The notes under the pieces: generated by a model | Seen by the model: the letters and a program-made list of their open reading frames with translations, nothing else | The model's database searches: none | What the model was told of the DNA's origin: nothing | From: Gnetum montanum | Taxonomy: Eukaryota > Streptophyta > Gnetopsida > Gnetales > Gnetaceae | Assembly (NCBI GenBank): GCA_015680685.1 | Contig: MNCI01038342.1 | Span: forward strand, 1-59,476 | Direction of reading: 5' to 3' | DNA: 59,476 nucleotides | In this document: positions 1 to 12,340 of the stretch, in pieces | Numbering within the stretch: position 1 is the stretch's first letter | How the letters are laid out: each line of letters begins with the position of its first letter | Position numbers and translations under genes: made by a program

Positions 1-2080
1 TTACAAAGTAAAACTTAAATAACTCACAAACTTAGTCCCAATAAAATATATTAAGATATAAAGGCTATATAAAGATAATGTCTAATAGAAATATTAGAAC
101 TATAGATAGATCATATGTACCCTAAAATGTATGACCAACATAATACTATAGTAATGAGCTGTTAGCTTAGTGATAAGATTATTTGCATGGAAAACTTGGT
201 TATAGATAAAAATATTTTAAAAAAAATGCTTTCAATGGGGAATAATTAGTTATAGACAAAAAGATAAAAAAAAATTTATAAAAGAAATTATAAAATTGAA
301 TATCATAATACTTTGATAGAACTTAAGGAATAACATAAGGAACATACCAATGTCTTAAATAAAAGTTAGAATTATTACTTGTTTCTAAGGTAACAAGCTT
401 ATTAATTCAACAACAAACCATTAAAAATTAATAATGTAATAATAAAATTTTTATTTTAAATTATTAAAATAATAGAAACATAAATATTATAGCAAATAAC
501 TGAAAAAGAATAAGAACAATGAATAAAATAGGATAAATTCATAAAGTTATAATTGAGAATCATCAATTTAAATTTTTTTCAAATAATTTCAAACAAATCA
601 ACTCTTAAAAAATTGAACTTGGTGTCTAGAAATCTAGGAGCATTATTAGAAACATTATTTAGAATAAAAGCTAAGTATTTGAAGTTTTCTGGATGTCAAG
701 GGTTTTCTTTCATATGTCAAGCATTTGAAAGTTTGTGGATATTAAAGGTTTTATCAATGCATTTAATTTATCCAAAATTATCATTCCCCTATAGGAGATT
801 TTAAAATCCCCCCAATTTCTTTTAATGATTTTGAAATTTATGTTTTTTTTTCTATTAATCTTGTTGATTCTCATAATGTAGATTTACTAGCTAGTAAGCA
901 AAAATTTGCAACAGCTTCTTAAAGTGATGTTGATGCAAATAAGATGTTTGATTTTGTTCTTCCTAATTAGATATAAGAGTCATTGGTTGTTGATCTTAAG
1001 ACATTTCCATTTTCAAATGGTATCATTCCATAACTCGGTGTTGTAATTATTGTTATAAAATCCTTAATAAAAGGGCATGTTGTAATTACGTGCATATCTC
1101 TTGAATGAACATTTGGGGTTTTGACTTGAGGTATTTATACTGATAACTTAGAGGTTGAACTAGCATGGAGTTATAAAGTTAGTAAAGGTTAAATAATAAA
1201 GTTGGGTGAAGTAGGATAAGAAGGGACCTGGATACCCCTTTTGGCTAGATCTAGGCCTAACTGTGATGGAAGTGTTGGATTACCTCTATGTGATAGATAT
1301 CAAATGAATGCAACTCCAAGAACTCTTAAAGCATGACCTAGATATACTTATTTAATTCTAATTTCATTATTAATAAAATTATTTTTCATTTCTTTCTATA
1401 TTTTCCCTATCACGTTCAATATATATAATGTTGAATATAACATATCTTTGACATTTTTCATAACATCTGAGAATGGGAAAATTGGTATTAAAGAAAACCA
1501 TGACCTAGGGTGAATTTAAAATCAAGGGAAAACAATAATCTTACATAGACTAAACAAGAGTGAATTATGATTCATGATCCAATATGAACCATGAATCATC
1601 ATAAAAAATGCACCATGTCCAACATGAATCATGACCACTAAATGAGTTATGATTTAGCATAAATCATAGCACATGTATAAGTCAAGTTTAAGGGAAGGAT
1701 GTACCATCTTGAATGAATCAAATATTTATGGTAATTATATCTATATCTTTTGTAAGTACATTAATTCTTATGAATACTAATTAAAGTTGATTTGAGTGGT
1801 TATCAGATAAAATAAAAACCAACAAAGCACTTCAAGAACATGAAATTTTGGGTAAGGTAGAATAATTAGAAAAAGGAGGTTAGATAGTAAATTTCCTTCT
1901 AAGTAATTCATTACACATTTATTAATAATAATTGACTTCCTATTAGTTGCATAAGGATCTAAACCCTTAAATTTTAATTCAAAAAATTGATTGATATAAT
2001 CCTTAGCATCTTTTGTATAAGGCAAGTATAGATAAATCTTATTGAACTAATATAGAAAAATTAATCTAAGTATAGATCCT
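1..2080. other. AT-rich stretch without a recognisable gene
   Basis: The stretch is very AT-rich and full of stops in all frames. Its short open frames (for example at 553-804 + and 1777-2025 -) have no recognisable domain or codon bias. Around 1560-1660 the words ATGAATCATGA and CATGATCC recur as a short degenerate repeat. I see no promoter, RNA gene or transposon terminus. Probably decayed repeat sequence. Confidence 0.5.
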
Positions 2081-3105
2081 TGGTGTAGGGACACCTCTTT
2101 TGATTCCCTTGTTTCACCCTACATGTTATGTATCTTTTTGAGTTGATTTTGTTGGGGATGCTTCTTGGATGTTTTGACATGTTTGAAGGTGTTTTTGGCT
2201 TATTTTGATAAGTTTAGGAGATTTTAGGGTCTATGGGGACTTGTTGGAAGGCATCCAGAGGCTTTTGGCATCAAAATAAGCATTTTTATTTTTGGCATCT
2301 TTAGGATAGACGTCTCCCCAAAAAGAAAAATGTCTTTTTAGACATGTCTCCCTTGAAGTAAAGACATCTCAAGTCCATAAAAGACATCTACCAAAATTAG
2401 TAGATGTCTCTCCTGAGAGTAGGGCTTTCACAGGAGACGTTTACATAAAGCCAAAGACATCCTAAACACATGAGGAAACTTCCAAAAATTCCCATTCCAA
2501 TTTAGGAAATAGCCAAAGCAAGATGGAAATGGCTAGGGAGAAGGTGAGAAGACTTGGGAAACATCTAAAGAACCTCAAGTTAAGTTGAGGAAAGGTTTCT
2601 AAGGTTTTTACCTTTTGGCTTCCTATAAGTATTGATTGAATTCACCTTTGCAAGTGTGACAATGCCAAGTGCTTCAGTGCCAAGGGCTAAAGTGCAAATG
2701 CGGAAGGCCAAACATCCCAACAAATGGCAAGAGAGAGAGCTCTTTAGGAAAGAGAGCTTGTGCAAGAATAGAGCCTGTACATGGAAGTTGAGTAAAAGGG
2801 ACGAGAGAGCACTTGAGAAAGGCTAGGAGAATCTCTTATAAGTGTCTTGTCTTGAGCTTAGGCTCCATTGTGAGCAATTGAGGATTAAGAGAGGACAAGT
2901 GTGACCTCTAAGATCCTTGGAAGAGTTGTGAGTTGAGCTTGGCTCCTCAATTTTGATGTATTTTCTATGTATTTTGAGAAGTATCTTAATATAAGGAATA
3001 TTTTCTTCATTTTATTATGTTATTCTTATTTTCTAATCTACATCTACTTGGAAGTTATGGATAGGGTCCTATTAGGCTCTATCAAGGTGCAACATCCCTA
3101 CACCA
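2081..3105. mobile_element. Solo LTR (1025 bp) with perfect 11-bp terminal inverted repeats
   Basis: The left end TGGTGTAGGGA (2081-2091) and right end TCCCTACACCA (3095-3105) are exact inverted complements, starting TG and ending CA as LTRs do. Flanking pentamers are ATCCT and ATCTC, which agree only at the first three bases, so the target duplication is uncertain. No gag or pol is attached on either side. That fits a solo LTR left by LTR-LTR recombination, or a small non-autonomous element. Inside, 2308-2462 carries an array of AGACRTCT-like palindromes. The superfamily cannot be told from the LTR alone. Confidence 0.72.
2308..2462. repeat. Array of ACGT-core palindromes in the solo LTR
   Basis: About seven copies of an 8-bp motif are seen as AGACGTCT (intact at 2308-2315), AGACATCT, AGATGTCT or GAGACGTT. 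The variants differ mainly by C-to-T or G-to-A changes at the central CpG. The array lies in the left half of the LTR, where U3 enhancer sites would lie if the element is in + orientation. A similar array sits in the unrelated LTR at 17447-17708. Confidence 0.6.
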
Positions 3106-4149
3106 ATCTCCTCTACATGAGGGAGATAGGTAAAAGTGGGGAGGAAGGAGGAAGTGAGGTTGGGGGGTGTGGGGTTACGCTATGGTGTTGGAACCTTGAA
3201 TTAATTATAATATATATACACCTTAACATATATAGTCTAATAGATGTAGTATCGTGTTGGCTATATGTCCTTGCTACGAGTTCCACTGCTCCAAAATAAA
3301 ATTAGGGATCCTATGTTTTTCATATGAATATGATGTTTCTTCAGTGAAATTGATTTTTTAGTTGATTTGATATTTCTCTAGAAATTCTATTTGGTATTAC
3401 ATGTAATATTGCTAGATTTAGTAGGTGATCCTTCAAGTGAATCCACTACTTTTTTGTCATTCTCTAAGTTACCTGATGATTTATATGAATCTATGACTCA
3501 GATGATTTTTGAAAGGTGTATTTTCGTGTAAATTTTGGATTATTTACCTTGTTTCTTAAGTTTTTTTGAGTCATTTAAATTTGGTTTGGAAAGGTTGAGG
3601 ATTGTATATCATCTATCAAACTCATTTTTGTTCCTAGAATTTGGTGATGCAACAATTGTTTCTAAGGTCCTTGATATTGGTGTTTCTAATCATCATCATG
3701 CTTTATTAATTATTAAAAAATGAAATCTTCTTTTAATCTAGCATCTCCTAAATTTTAAAGGGTTCCTTATTTTGTTCAATTATTGGATCTTCATTGATTT
3801 TTCAAAAAGTTGAAAAGGATACCGTCTCTCAAATTGACCTAATTAAACATTTTTAAACCCTAGCTAAACCTAGTGGTTTTCATAAAATTCAATATATTAT
3901 TGAGGTAGATCTTAATTTTCTTAAGTGAGAAATTCTCTTATGTGCTGGTGATTTTGGTAATTTGGTGAATCATAGATCCCATTTGGGCTTTCAGTGATTT
4001 GTGATTCAACATTTTGTATACCAAGGCTAAGAAAGCAACATATTCCATTTGCAGTAGTTTTGAGAAGTACAATATGTAGGGTTTCAATGGCAAGATTTAC
4101 AATTTCTTAAGAGGAATGAAATAACATGGTTGTAACTTTGAACCCTGTG

Positions 4150-4760
4150 ACATCTAGGGTTATGCAATTGGTAATCATGGTTGAAGCTGTGGTGAAAACG
4201 ATATAAACCATTCTAACCACTCTAGAGTTGAAAGATTAATTATCAAATGTTTAAGCAACTTAATTTAAGAAAGATATGGATACTTTGTAGTAAAGTTAGA
4301 TTCTCTTAAGTAAAAAACAACAACTACTCACTCAGGCTTAAATGTAGTTACTAAGAAAATGCATGAAGTTGATGAAAACACGTGACAAAATTTAGAATCT
4401 TCAAATTGTGGGAATTTCTAAAGAACATGATGAGGATCTTTTGGAGGTCATGCTAGATTTTTTTTTTTTTTTGAAAAAATTGCACATTTCTTCTACCTCA
4501 ATAATTAGTGCAAATAGACTTGGTCTTAAGAAGAATAAACCTCAACAGATTATTGTTAAGTTTGTTGATTGGCATGAAAGAGATAAGGTTTGAAATAATA
4601 GAAGTATCTTGAAAGGATAGAACATTTGGATTAATAAAGACCTAACAAAGAAGAGTATGTAAAAAGGCAAGAAGATGGAAATACGTTAAACAAGCTCATG
4701 GTGAAGCTAAAATTTCTTACTTGAAATATAAATATGTTGTAGTATCCAAGAGAGAAAATC
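4150..4760 (+). pseudogene. LINE ORF1 remnant, L1-ORF1p (Transposase_22) type
   Basis: The conceptual frame from about 4400 reads LQIVGISKEHDEDLLEV, then SANRLG, then IIVKFVDWHERDKV, then NIWINKDLTKK. After a frameshift it continues with KYVKQAHGEAKISYLKYK. This order (hydrophobic core plus G-x-x-E, AHRLG-like box, IIVKF box, INEDLT-like box, K/R-rich tail) is the RRM plus C-terminal domain layout of L1 ORF1 RNA-binding proteins. A Q/L-rich segment upstream (about 4170-4350) could be the coiled coil that trimerises such proteins. It carries several in-frame TAG/TGA stops. The open piece at 4408-4593 is only part of it. Confidence 0.6.
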
Positions 4761-4784
4761 CCAAAAATAGGAAATTTCTTCTAT

Positions 4785-5480
4785 TATATATGGCTTCCTT
4801 AATATTGAAGGTTCATTGGCTAATAAAGTTGCTAGTTTATATATTAGTCATTTTGATCTAGTTATTATTGCTAAAACTTGGGAAAAAGAAACTTTTTTTA
4901 TTATATCTATTGTAGGCTTTTTATATCATTTCTTTTAGAAATAAGCATTCTAAGGTGATGGATAAACCTTTTGGTGGTTTTCTTCTTTAATCAAAAAGTC
5001 TAGAGATAATTTCATGAAGGTGTAAAAAGTTGATGATAATAACCAATATTTATGGCTTCATGTTCAAGGCATTTTAGAGGTTTGTTAGATTGCTTTTTGT
5101 TATTTTGCAATGAGCGATTCTATCTACAATTCTAATAATCTTTCACAAGAGCATTCTTTTTAGTACTTAGGTTAAGATGTTGTAGAATTCTCCAAGCTTG
5201 GTAAAGTTTTTTCTTGTGGAGATTTTAATGCTCATGTTGGATAAAGTGAGATTCAAAGAAATTTTTGCAATTCTCAATTAATCTTCATGAAGACATTTAT
5301 TTAGTTCACAAAAGATCATCTACTGATCATAGAAAAAATTAGAGAGGTATTCATTTCTTAGAGTGGGATCATTCTTTTGATTTTTTAATCTTTAATGACA
5401 TCAACATAGTTCATTCATCCTCTTATTTCACCTTTACTGGGCACCAGGGTAACTCTTGCATTGATCTTCTCTACTTAGGA
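4785..5480 (+). pseudogene. LINE AP-type endonuclease remnant
   Basis: The segment begins with ASLNIEGSLANKV-like residues, resembling the N-terminal N-I-x-G box of the exonuclease-endonuclease-phosphatase fold. It has the catalytic box FSCGDFNAHVG near 5205-5245 and a degraded C-terminal half to about 5480. Several stops and at least one frame change interrupt it. In LINEs this domain nicks the target DNA. Position between ORF1 and RT supports the call. Confidence 0.6.
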
Positions 5481-5949
5481 TAGTATAGATGTACTGGAAA
5501 GCTTTTAAGTTAGAGAAAAAATCCTAGAATCTTCTCATCATTACTTAAAATTCACTATTCATGTTTCAATTCATCATATTCATTAGAAGAAATGCATAAT
5601 TTGTCATTTCATAAAAGAACTTCATTAGGATTTTCAAATAAGAGTAGCTAATTTGTTAGTTAACAATGAAAAGTAGATTTAACTAATGTTCTTTTGTCTA
5701 AAACTACTTAGGTGTAGATTAATAAGTGGCCTACTTGTAGAAAACTTTAGTTTGATGTGGATTGTTTGATAACTGGTAAAGATGTTATAACTTCATATTT
5801 TGATGTTTCAATTCTAAAGAATTATAGAAAGCTTATTTTTTAAAAAAAAAGTTCATTAAATAAGAACAAGAAAGAATGATTTGTGTGCTCCTCTCAAATC
5901 CAAAGAACTTCTAGAATTTATTACAAGACAGACAGCAACATGTTGGGAT

Positions 5950-7145
5950 TTTTTCCTTAACTACTATTCAAACTTTCTTCAATGATCTTTTTATTCAAGA
6001 GGCTTCCCTAATTGTGCAAGATAACTCTATTATTCTTGAATTATCTCTTAATGATGTTTCTATAGGAATTCAAAGATTATCTTCTAGGAAAGATGCTAAT
6101 GTTAATGGATTGTCTATAGAGATTCTTAAATGGGGCAATGCATTAGTGTGGAAAGTAGTTTGCAATCTTCTTAATACAGGGCTTCAACATGGTTTAGATC
6201 ACTCTTGGTATTCTAGTTGAGTAGTTTTACTTTTTAAAAAAGATGATAGAATATACCTTAATAATAATCAATTGATTGTAATTAATTTAATTTTCACAAA
6301 GCTTTTGGACACTATTTTGGAGAATAAAATTAGTTGGGCAAAAATACAAGGTCTTCATGCTTAGGCCATCTAATAACTTTGCATTATTATGTAGAGCATG
6401 TAAAAAGGTCCAACCATACAACTTTCATATATTTTATTAATTTCTCCAAGGATTATGATTCAATTGCTTAAGATAAACTTTGAAAGAGATTAGATAGCAT
6501 TAACATCCCACAATGTCTTCTTTTTGTTGCTAAATGAATCTATGAAATGGTTAATATTCTTATTGAAGATAATCTTACTAGAGGAGTAATTATCAATAGC
6601 TCAGTTGGAGTTAAATAAGGCTATCCTTTATCCCCTAGCCTTTTGGCATATTTATAGATGAATTATAGGAATGGATGCAAAATGCCACTCATTATGGTAT
6701 GTCATTGAATGGATCATTTTAAAACATGCTTCTCTTTGTGGATGATGTGGCCTTGATTGCAAAATTAGCTACAAAATTAAATTATATGCTTTAAATTCTC
6801 CATGACTAGTGCAACCATTTTGTTATGAAAGTTAATATTAATAAGACTAAAATTCTAGCTTGTGGTACTAGAAATAGAAATTATAATTTTTTCCTTGAAG
6901 AAAAAAAGACTTGATATATGTGAATCTTATGAATATTTGGGAGTTGAATTTGCTAGTAATTATAGTTGGAATACTCTTATTTCTCAAAGGGTTTCAAGTG
7001 GCATGCAAGCTCTATTTTCTCCAAGAAATAATTATAGTAGGAAAAAAATTTTGGCATTGGAGATCAGAAAAAAAAAATTTCAGTCTTGTTTAACCTATAA
7101 TATTTTATGGGTGTGTTACTTGGGGATCTTCTCTTTCCACAAATA
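5950..7145 (+). pseudogene. LINE reverse transcriptase remnant
   Basis: The open piece at 6014-6220 reads LSLNDVSIGIQRLSSRKDAN then GLSIEILKW, the usual entry to non-LTR RT (template: ...L..GKAPGPDG.P.E..K). Downstream frames contain INFSKDYDSI-like residues (FxDFxKAFDSV box, about 6435-6465), a GYPLSPSLLA-like box (about 6620-6650) and LLFVDDVALIAK (about 6727-6765), the catalytic FADD-type motif. The frame at 6862-7146 continues with YEYLGVEFASNYSWNT and the RKKILALEI segment typical of the region after the palm. It is broken by several stops and frameshifts. Confidence 0.75.
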
Positions 7146-7549
7146 ATTAGAAAAAAAAAATAGAGTGTGCTCAAAAATAGTTTCTTGTATGTGAATTCTA
7201 AGTAAAAATGTAGACTTATTATGATATCTTACTTTTAAAAGCAAATTTGCTTCCTCTTGAAGTTGAAGCCTTTTGTCAAGTTATTGCTTCTACTCAAAAG
7301 TTAAGTCACATGAAGGAAGTTAATTATGCTAAGGAAATAATGAATGCTACATAATAAAATGGGTGATTCCATCAAGGAAAACTATGGCTTCAATCATAGA
7401 ATATTGTAATAGAGGATCTTCCTTTAAACAAAAGGCTTTTTTGAAAAACTATAAAAGAGGTTGAATACATCAAGGAAAAAATATTTTTATTTATATTCTG
7501 TTAGAGAAGTTTTTTTATATAGTGCTCAACAGTATCTATTTATAGCTAT

Positions 7550-7720
7550 TCCTATTCATTTAAGGAATTAAATTGCTAGAGTAAGAATGAGCTCTCATCA
7601 TTTGCTTATTGAGACAACTCATTGGATCAATTTAGTAAGAGAAGAGCATATTTGTAGACTATGTGAACAAAGCATAGAAGATGACAAACATATTTTCTTT
7701 ATTTTATCCATCTTTGTCTC
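7550..7720 (+). pseudogene. LINE C-terminal Cys/His tail remnant
   Basis: The frame reads RVRMSSHHLLIETTHWINL then EEHICRLCEQSIEDDKHIFF. This resembles the C-terminal segment of many LINE RT proteins (R..SH.L.IE...W, then I-C-x-x-C...E-D-x-x-H-F). It lies about 400 bp after the RT frame and marks the end of the coding part. Frames are broken before it. Confidence 0.6.
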
Positions 7721-7860
7721 ATATTCAATTGAATTATACTATTAATTATAATGTAAAAATTTATTTCTTTTAAATTGATCCTATCTGCTTAGGGCATTAC
7801 ATCAATGATATTTTCAACTTTCTTCAAAAATATGTTGCAACTTTGTAATCGTCTAACAAA

Positions 7861-9569
7861 CACTTTGTGATTTTCTAGAGGTAATAAAAATTTCTAATTT
7901 ATTACAATCATCCAAAGCCATGTCACTAGTATCACCAAGAGGATAATATGTTTGATTCTTATTCTCTTAAGCTATGAAAAAAGCTATGCAAGTGCCTTAA
8001 CACCAAGCTACTACAAACAGATGTTCCTCTACTAATGTTCAACAAAATATACCTTTGAGGAAGTTTCGAATCAAATCAATTTCAAGTAGTTCTTTAATAG
8101 CTAAGGGAAAATAAATATATGTTTATGAGGTCTTACAAAAACTTATTGTTGATTCAAATGGTTTCCAAATCGTTCTTCATAGTAGAAAATGTTAAAAAAA
8201 CTCTGTTTATTGGTGATTACATGTCAAATCTTTAGAATAGATAATATGTTCAAGATATTTTATCTTCTAATAATTTAGTTGTAGATATTGCTCAAGATAT
8301 AGAGATAACATCTTTTGATAATGTTGATTCTATTAACAAGGTAGGGGCCTCCTCTCCCTCTACTCAATGTTAATTTTTTCATGAAATGTCTAATTTCCTA
8401 CACTAGAGTGAAGGTTTTTAAGAATTGTTTGTAAGGATAAAAACATGAAAAAAAACATCTTGAAAATTGTTAGGCCTTTCCTTTTTGTTAAGTTGGAGTT
8501 TCTACTCTCTACAATAATTCTTTGCTTTTGAACTTTGAACTTTTGTTTTTAATATATATATATATTAGGGTCTAACACCCAAGATATGTAGTCTAATTAG
8601 AAATTTTTGGCTTAGAATTATCCATCAAAATTTAACCCATGATTTAAAGCTTTCAAATGTAGATTCTTTCCACTAGGCAAACACCTCATTGTTTAATCCC
8701 CTCTACTTAACTAGTATTGACCATAAGTAAAGGATTTGTAGGTAAATTATTCATTCATAAGATAATAATGATATGCCCTACCCTTTTAACCTCATTCTTT
8801 AGACTAGATAAACAAAGCTTGATTATCCTTAGTTTCTTATTTCCACAAGGTTATCTCCATCATACAAGAAATAAATATGCTAATATCATACCTTAAGTAA
8901 TGTAACAATTAAACATACTAAATTACATAAGCAAATCTATTCCAGTAATTATAAAGAAGGTTAAGTCACCTAAATTCATCGCAATTGGAGTTATAGTTAA
9001 GAAGACATCATTATTTGAAGTTTCTAGACAAATGTGAAAATTAAATTATAATAAATTTTTTTAAAAAAGGTAAAATTAATAATTTAAAAAAATATAAAAT
9101 TTAATTTTTAGTAAGTTGAAATTTGAACCTATGAATTTTCACTTGAGAGATGAAATTCTTATCATTCTCTAACTAGCCATCAAATCCAATTGTCTAGCTA
9201 ATAAAATAAGGCAACAATCTTTACTAAACCTTAATAAAATAATTTAATTTTTAAAAAAATAAATTTATTTTATATACATGTAAATAAATAATATAGATAT
9301 ACCTAAATTTTAAAGATTATTTTTTAAAAAATATAATAATAGAATTGAAAAAACAAACTAAAGTTTAAAACTTCAACTAAAGTAACATAATCATAACAAA
9401 AATAAATACATAATAATAAATATTTGAATAATAATAATAATAATAATAGCTTAAATTAAACATTTGAACTAAGATGTAAAACTAAATAAATGAAGAAAAC
9501 AAAATGAAATACTTTAAAAGTAATTTTTTGTTAAATAAAATAAATTCATGTTGTTAAGTTAAGGACAAG
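7861..9569. other. AT-rich stretch; only simple repeats seen
   Basis: No coding segment or transposon terminus was recognised. There is a short (TA)n run near 8552-8565 and an (AAT)n microsatellite at about 9427-9449. The right edge is set by the LTR of gypsy element A at 9570. Confidence 0.45.
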
Positions 9570-10412
9570 TGATAAAAACATTGTGTCATGCAGCTATGAT
9601 ATTGTACCTTTGCATACGTCATCATAGATGTGATGTAGTGGACCATGGTCATGCCTATAAATACCAACCCACCATCACATTGAAACAACAACTTTCGCCA
9701 ACACTTAGAAGGATTATTGCAATTTGTTTTCATGACTTAGAGTTAGAGTGAATACCCATAGTGTGGTAAATAACAGGTGTATAATCTTTATTCAAGCAAA
9801 TTATTCTTGGACATAATTCATGATTAGAAATAAAGATTAATATTATTTTTCACCATTGCAACATCTCACTTAGCTTAATTTTACTTTTTATCTTGTTCAC
9901 TTTTATTAAGTCATTTAAATTTTCTAATTTTTTTAATATTCCAATGTCTCTTAGTAAGGTAGTATAAGGACAACTGATTACAAGTGGAACATGTAATTGT
10001 TTGATAACTCAATAGTGACTTTCCTTGATTTGATCAGTAGTGAAGTCACTTGGTAATCGCAGTAATGGTTACATTAGCCTAGGATGTGTATGGAAAATTA
10101 GGAACAATTGCTTATTGTCCATAGGCTAGAATAATGTTCTACTTTTATTGCACTTAAACGTAGGTTTTAGCACCATTTTCACCATGTTGGCACTTAGTGT
10201 AACTCAAGTTGAACAACATCAACATTTCATACACCTCACTAAGGTTAAACCATACAACTTAAAATTATCTAACTTTATGTAAGAAGATAATGATAATGAA
10301 CTAAACATCAACTACTAGTATACTTACATTATCCATCTACAGATTATGATTAGGTTGCATGTGAATACTCATGACTTGTATGGTTGAGTGTTGAATACCC
10401 AACCACTCATCA
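9570..10412 (+). repeat. 5' LTR of gypsy element A
   Basis: The LTR starts TGATAA and ends ACTCATCA, a variant of the TGATGA...TCATCA ends of the sister LTRs. A TATA-like CTATAAATA lies at about 9657. The 3' portion (from about 10330) matches the reverse complement of the LTRs at 21758 and 31786 and of the solo LTR at 40581. The upstream pentamer is ACAAG; its partner cannot be identified because the 3' end of the element is lost. Confidence 0.72.
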
Positions 10413-10413
10413 T

Positions 10414-10430
10414 TGGTACTATTGCTAGGG
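10414..10430 (+). other. Primer binding site, decayed tRNA-Asp type
   Basis: Two bases after the LTR end the sequence is TGGTACTATTGCTAGGG. The tRNA-Asp-complementary site described for Athila-type elements is TGGCGCCGTTGCCGGGG. The two differ only where each of its three CpG pairs has become TpA. The position directly after the LTR fits a minus-strand primer site. Confidence 0.65.
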
Positions 10431-10528
10431 ATGTGTTTATGTTTGCCAATTAGTTGATTTTACAAAGCTCGTTGCATCAAGTATCATAAAGTATATTTTT
10501 GACACTTTAAATAAATTCTCAAAAGTAC

Positions 10529-12340
10529 ATGGCTTCTACAAGTAAGGAAAAATTTTCATCTACTATTAAATTTAATGAAAGTCATGACAAGGATTATAAT
10601 GAAGAAGATTGGAGTGCACCGATGCAAACTAGGATTTGTTATGCTTACACTGAACCTTATTATCTAATCTTCAGATTTTTTTCAGCACCATCAATACTTT
10701 AAGTAGTGCTTATAAGGTAAAACCTTGGCCGTGTGCAAGAAGGATACTACATCACCAAATACATGACAAGGCCATACTAGCTAATGGAGGCTCAAGTAAG
10801 AAGGGATGTCATCATGAAGGCAAGACATGAAGATGACAAGGGAAAGAAAAAACCTCAAATCATTATCCTAGAAGAAAAAAATATCACATTCCAAACTAAG
10901 AAGTTTTATCGAACTCATGGATCCCAATCTCAAAAACTAATCATCTGAATTGAAGATTTGGTTAAGATAAAATTGCATTCAGCTCAGCTCTTGTAGAAAC
11001 CACTGGAAGAGATAAGAAAGACTCTAGACTTAGGAGGAATTCAAGGCCTAGGACCTTCACTAAATCTAAAGAAGCTGAATCAAGAATTCATAGGGGGAGA
11101 ACTAGCCAACACCATTTTCCAACTCCTTCATCTTCTCCCTTACATTCCTCTATAGATTTTATCAAGAGAGAATAAAGACTAAGGGATAATGATGGGGAAA
11201 GAATGAGAGACCATGAGAGATATACATATCAAAGAAGACATCATGATGAAGAGGAAGATAACTATGATGAATGATGAGAAATGATCAAACATGAAGAAAG
11301 AGATCATCATGAGAATTAAAGGGATCATCACTGCAAAAAATCTCATGAACCTAAAGACTACGAAGAACTTCTATTGGCCTCTCAAAACCTAATGAACATT
11401 ATGGAAGCTTTGTACGTTCCTTCCAAGCATGTAAGGAACAATTGCATCAAGCGACTAGACATGAAAAACATTCCAAAATTTGAAGGTGAATGTAAGGTAG
11501 ACTCACAACACCATATCCAAGCCTTTCACGATGCTTGTGTCCTACAAAAAAACAAGAATGATTGACAAAAATTTAAGTTATTTATTAGAACACTCAAAGA
11601 AATCAGTGAACTAGTATAGACCTTTAGAACTAGAATCAATTCAAAGAAGGAGTATCATGTTAGAGCTCTTCAATGATAAGTATCAACATTTTTCTAGAGT
11701 GTTCAATTTAAGAAAACAAATCCAAGGATAGAAGCAAGGGACACATGAATCCCTTGATGTGGTAATGGGTAGGTACTATTCATTATGGGTTAGGTGCCCA
11801 AGCCATGAATTTTCTCAAAAGAAGTAACTATGATACATCATTAATTAGCTAAAAAAAAGACTAGAGAAACTTCTAGGCTACATTCCTAAGGCAGATTATT
11901 TGAAATGACAACTCATTGAATTCATAGACTCATTGACCAACTGGCAAAAGAAAAAGAGAATTAGTAGAAGAATACAATAGAAATATAGTAATAAGGAAAA
12001 GGGATGTAAGAATATGCAAGTCACAAGAAGAAGAAACTTTAGAAGATACAATCCAAAGGAAGACTCTACCAATCCAAAAATTGATTAATAATATTGCAAC
12101 AAAGGTAGAGAAAATGTAAGATTATGTAGATGATAAATTTACTATAGCATTAAAGATAGTAAAGAAAAGATTGAACAAGCCCTAAACATAAGCAAAGACA
12201 AGGAGAAAAGAAGAGATAATTGATGTGAGAACTACAAGCACAATGGAAAAGTTGCTATAGTAGAGGAAATAATGAACTCTAGTTTAGAAACATAGAGTGT
12301 ATGATCTTGTAGATTTAGGATCCATTTTTTGAACACTCAC
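10529..12340 (+). pseudogene. gag of gypsy element A
   Basis: The ATG at 10529 starts MASTSKEKFSSTIKF and reaches NEEDWSAPMQTR, matching the start of gag in element B (MASLKDKS...EED...PMQTR, reading down from 31685). Downstream is an acidic and His-rich zone (about 11100-11340). Then comes LLASQNLMNIMEALYVP and RLDMKNIPKFEGECK (about 11366-11500), which introduces the capsid-like part. Stops, mostly TAG and TGA, break it throughout; the longest open piece is 11374-11565. In related elements this protein forms the virus-like particle. Confidence 0.7.

Larger units (their letters stand above)
3850..7860 (+). mobile_element. Decayed LINE (L1-like non-LTR retrotransposon)
   Basis: In order on the + strand are a Q/L-rich coiled-coil remnant and an ORF1-like protein (to about 4760), an apurinic-type endonuclease (about 4790-5480), a non-LTR reverse transcriptase (about 5950-7145) and a C-terminal Cys/His segment (about 7550-7720). 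All parts contain stops and frameshifts, and many stops are TAG where CAG is expected. No LTRs, no clear poly(A) tail and no target duplication were found, so the ends are approximate. Known LINEs copy themselves by target-primed reverse transcription; this copy cannot encode an active enzyme. Confidence 0.75.
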
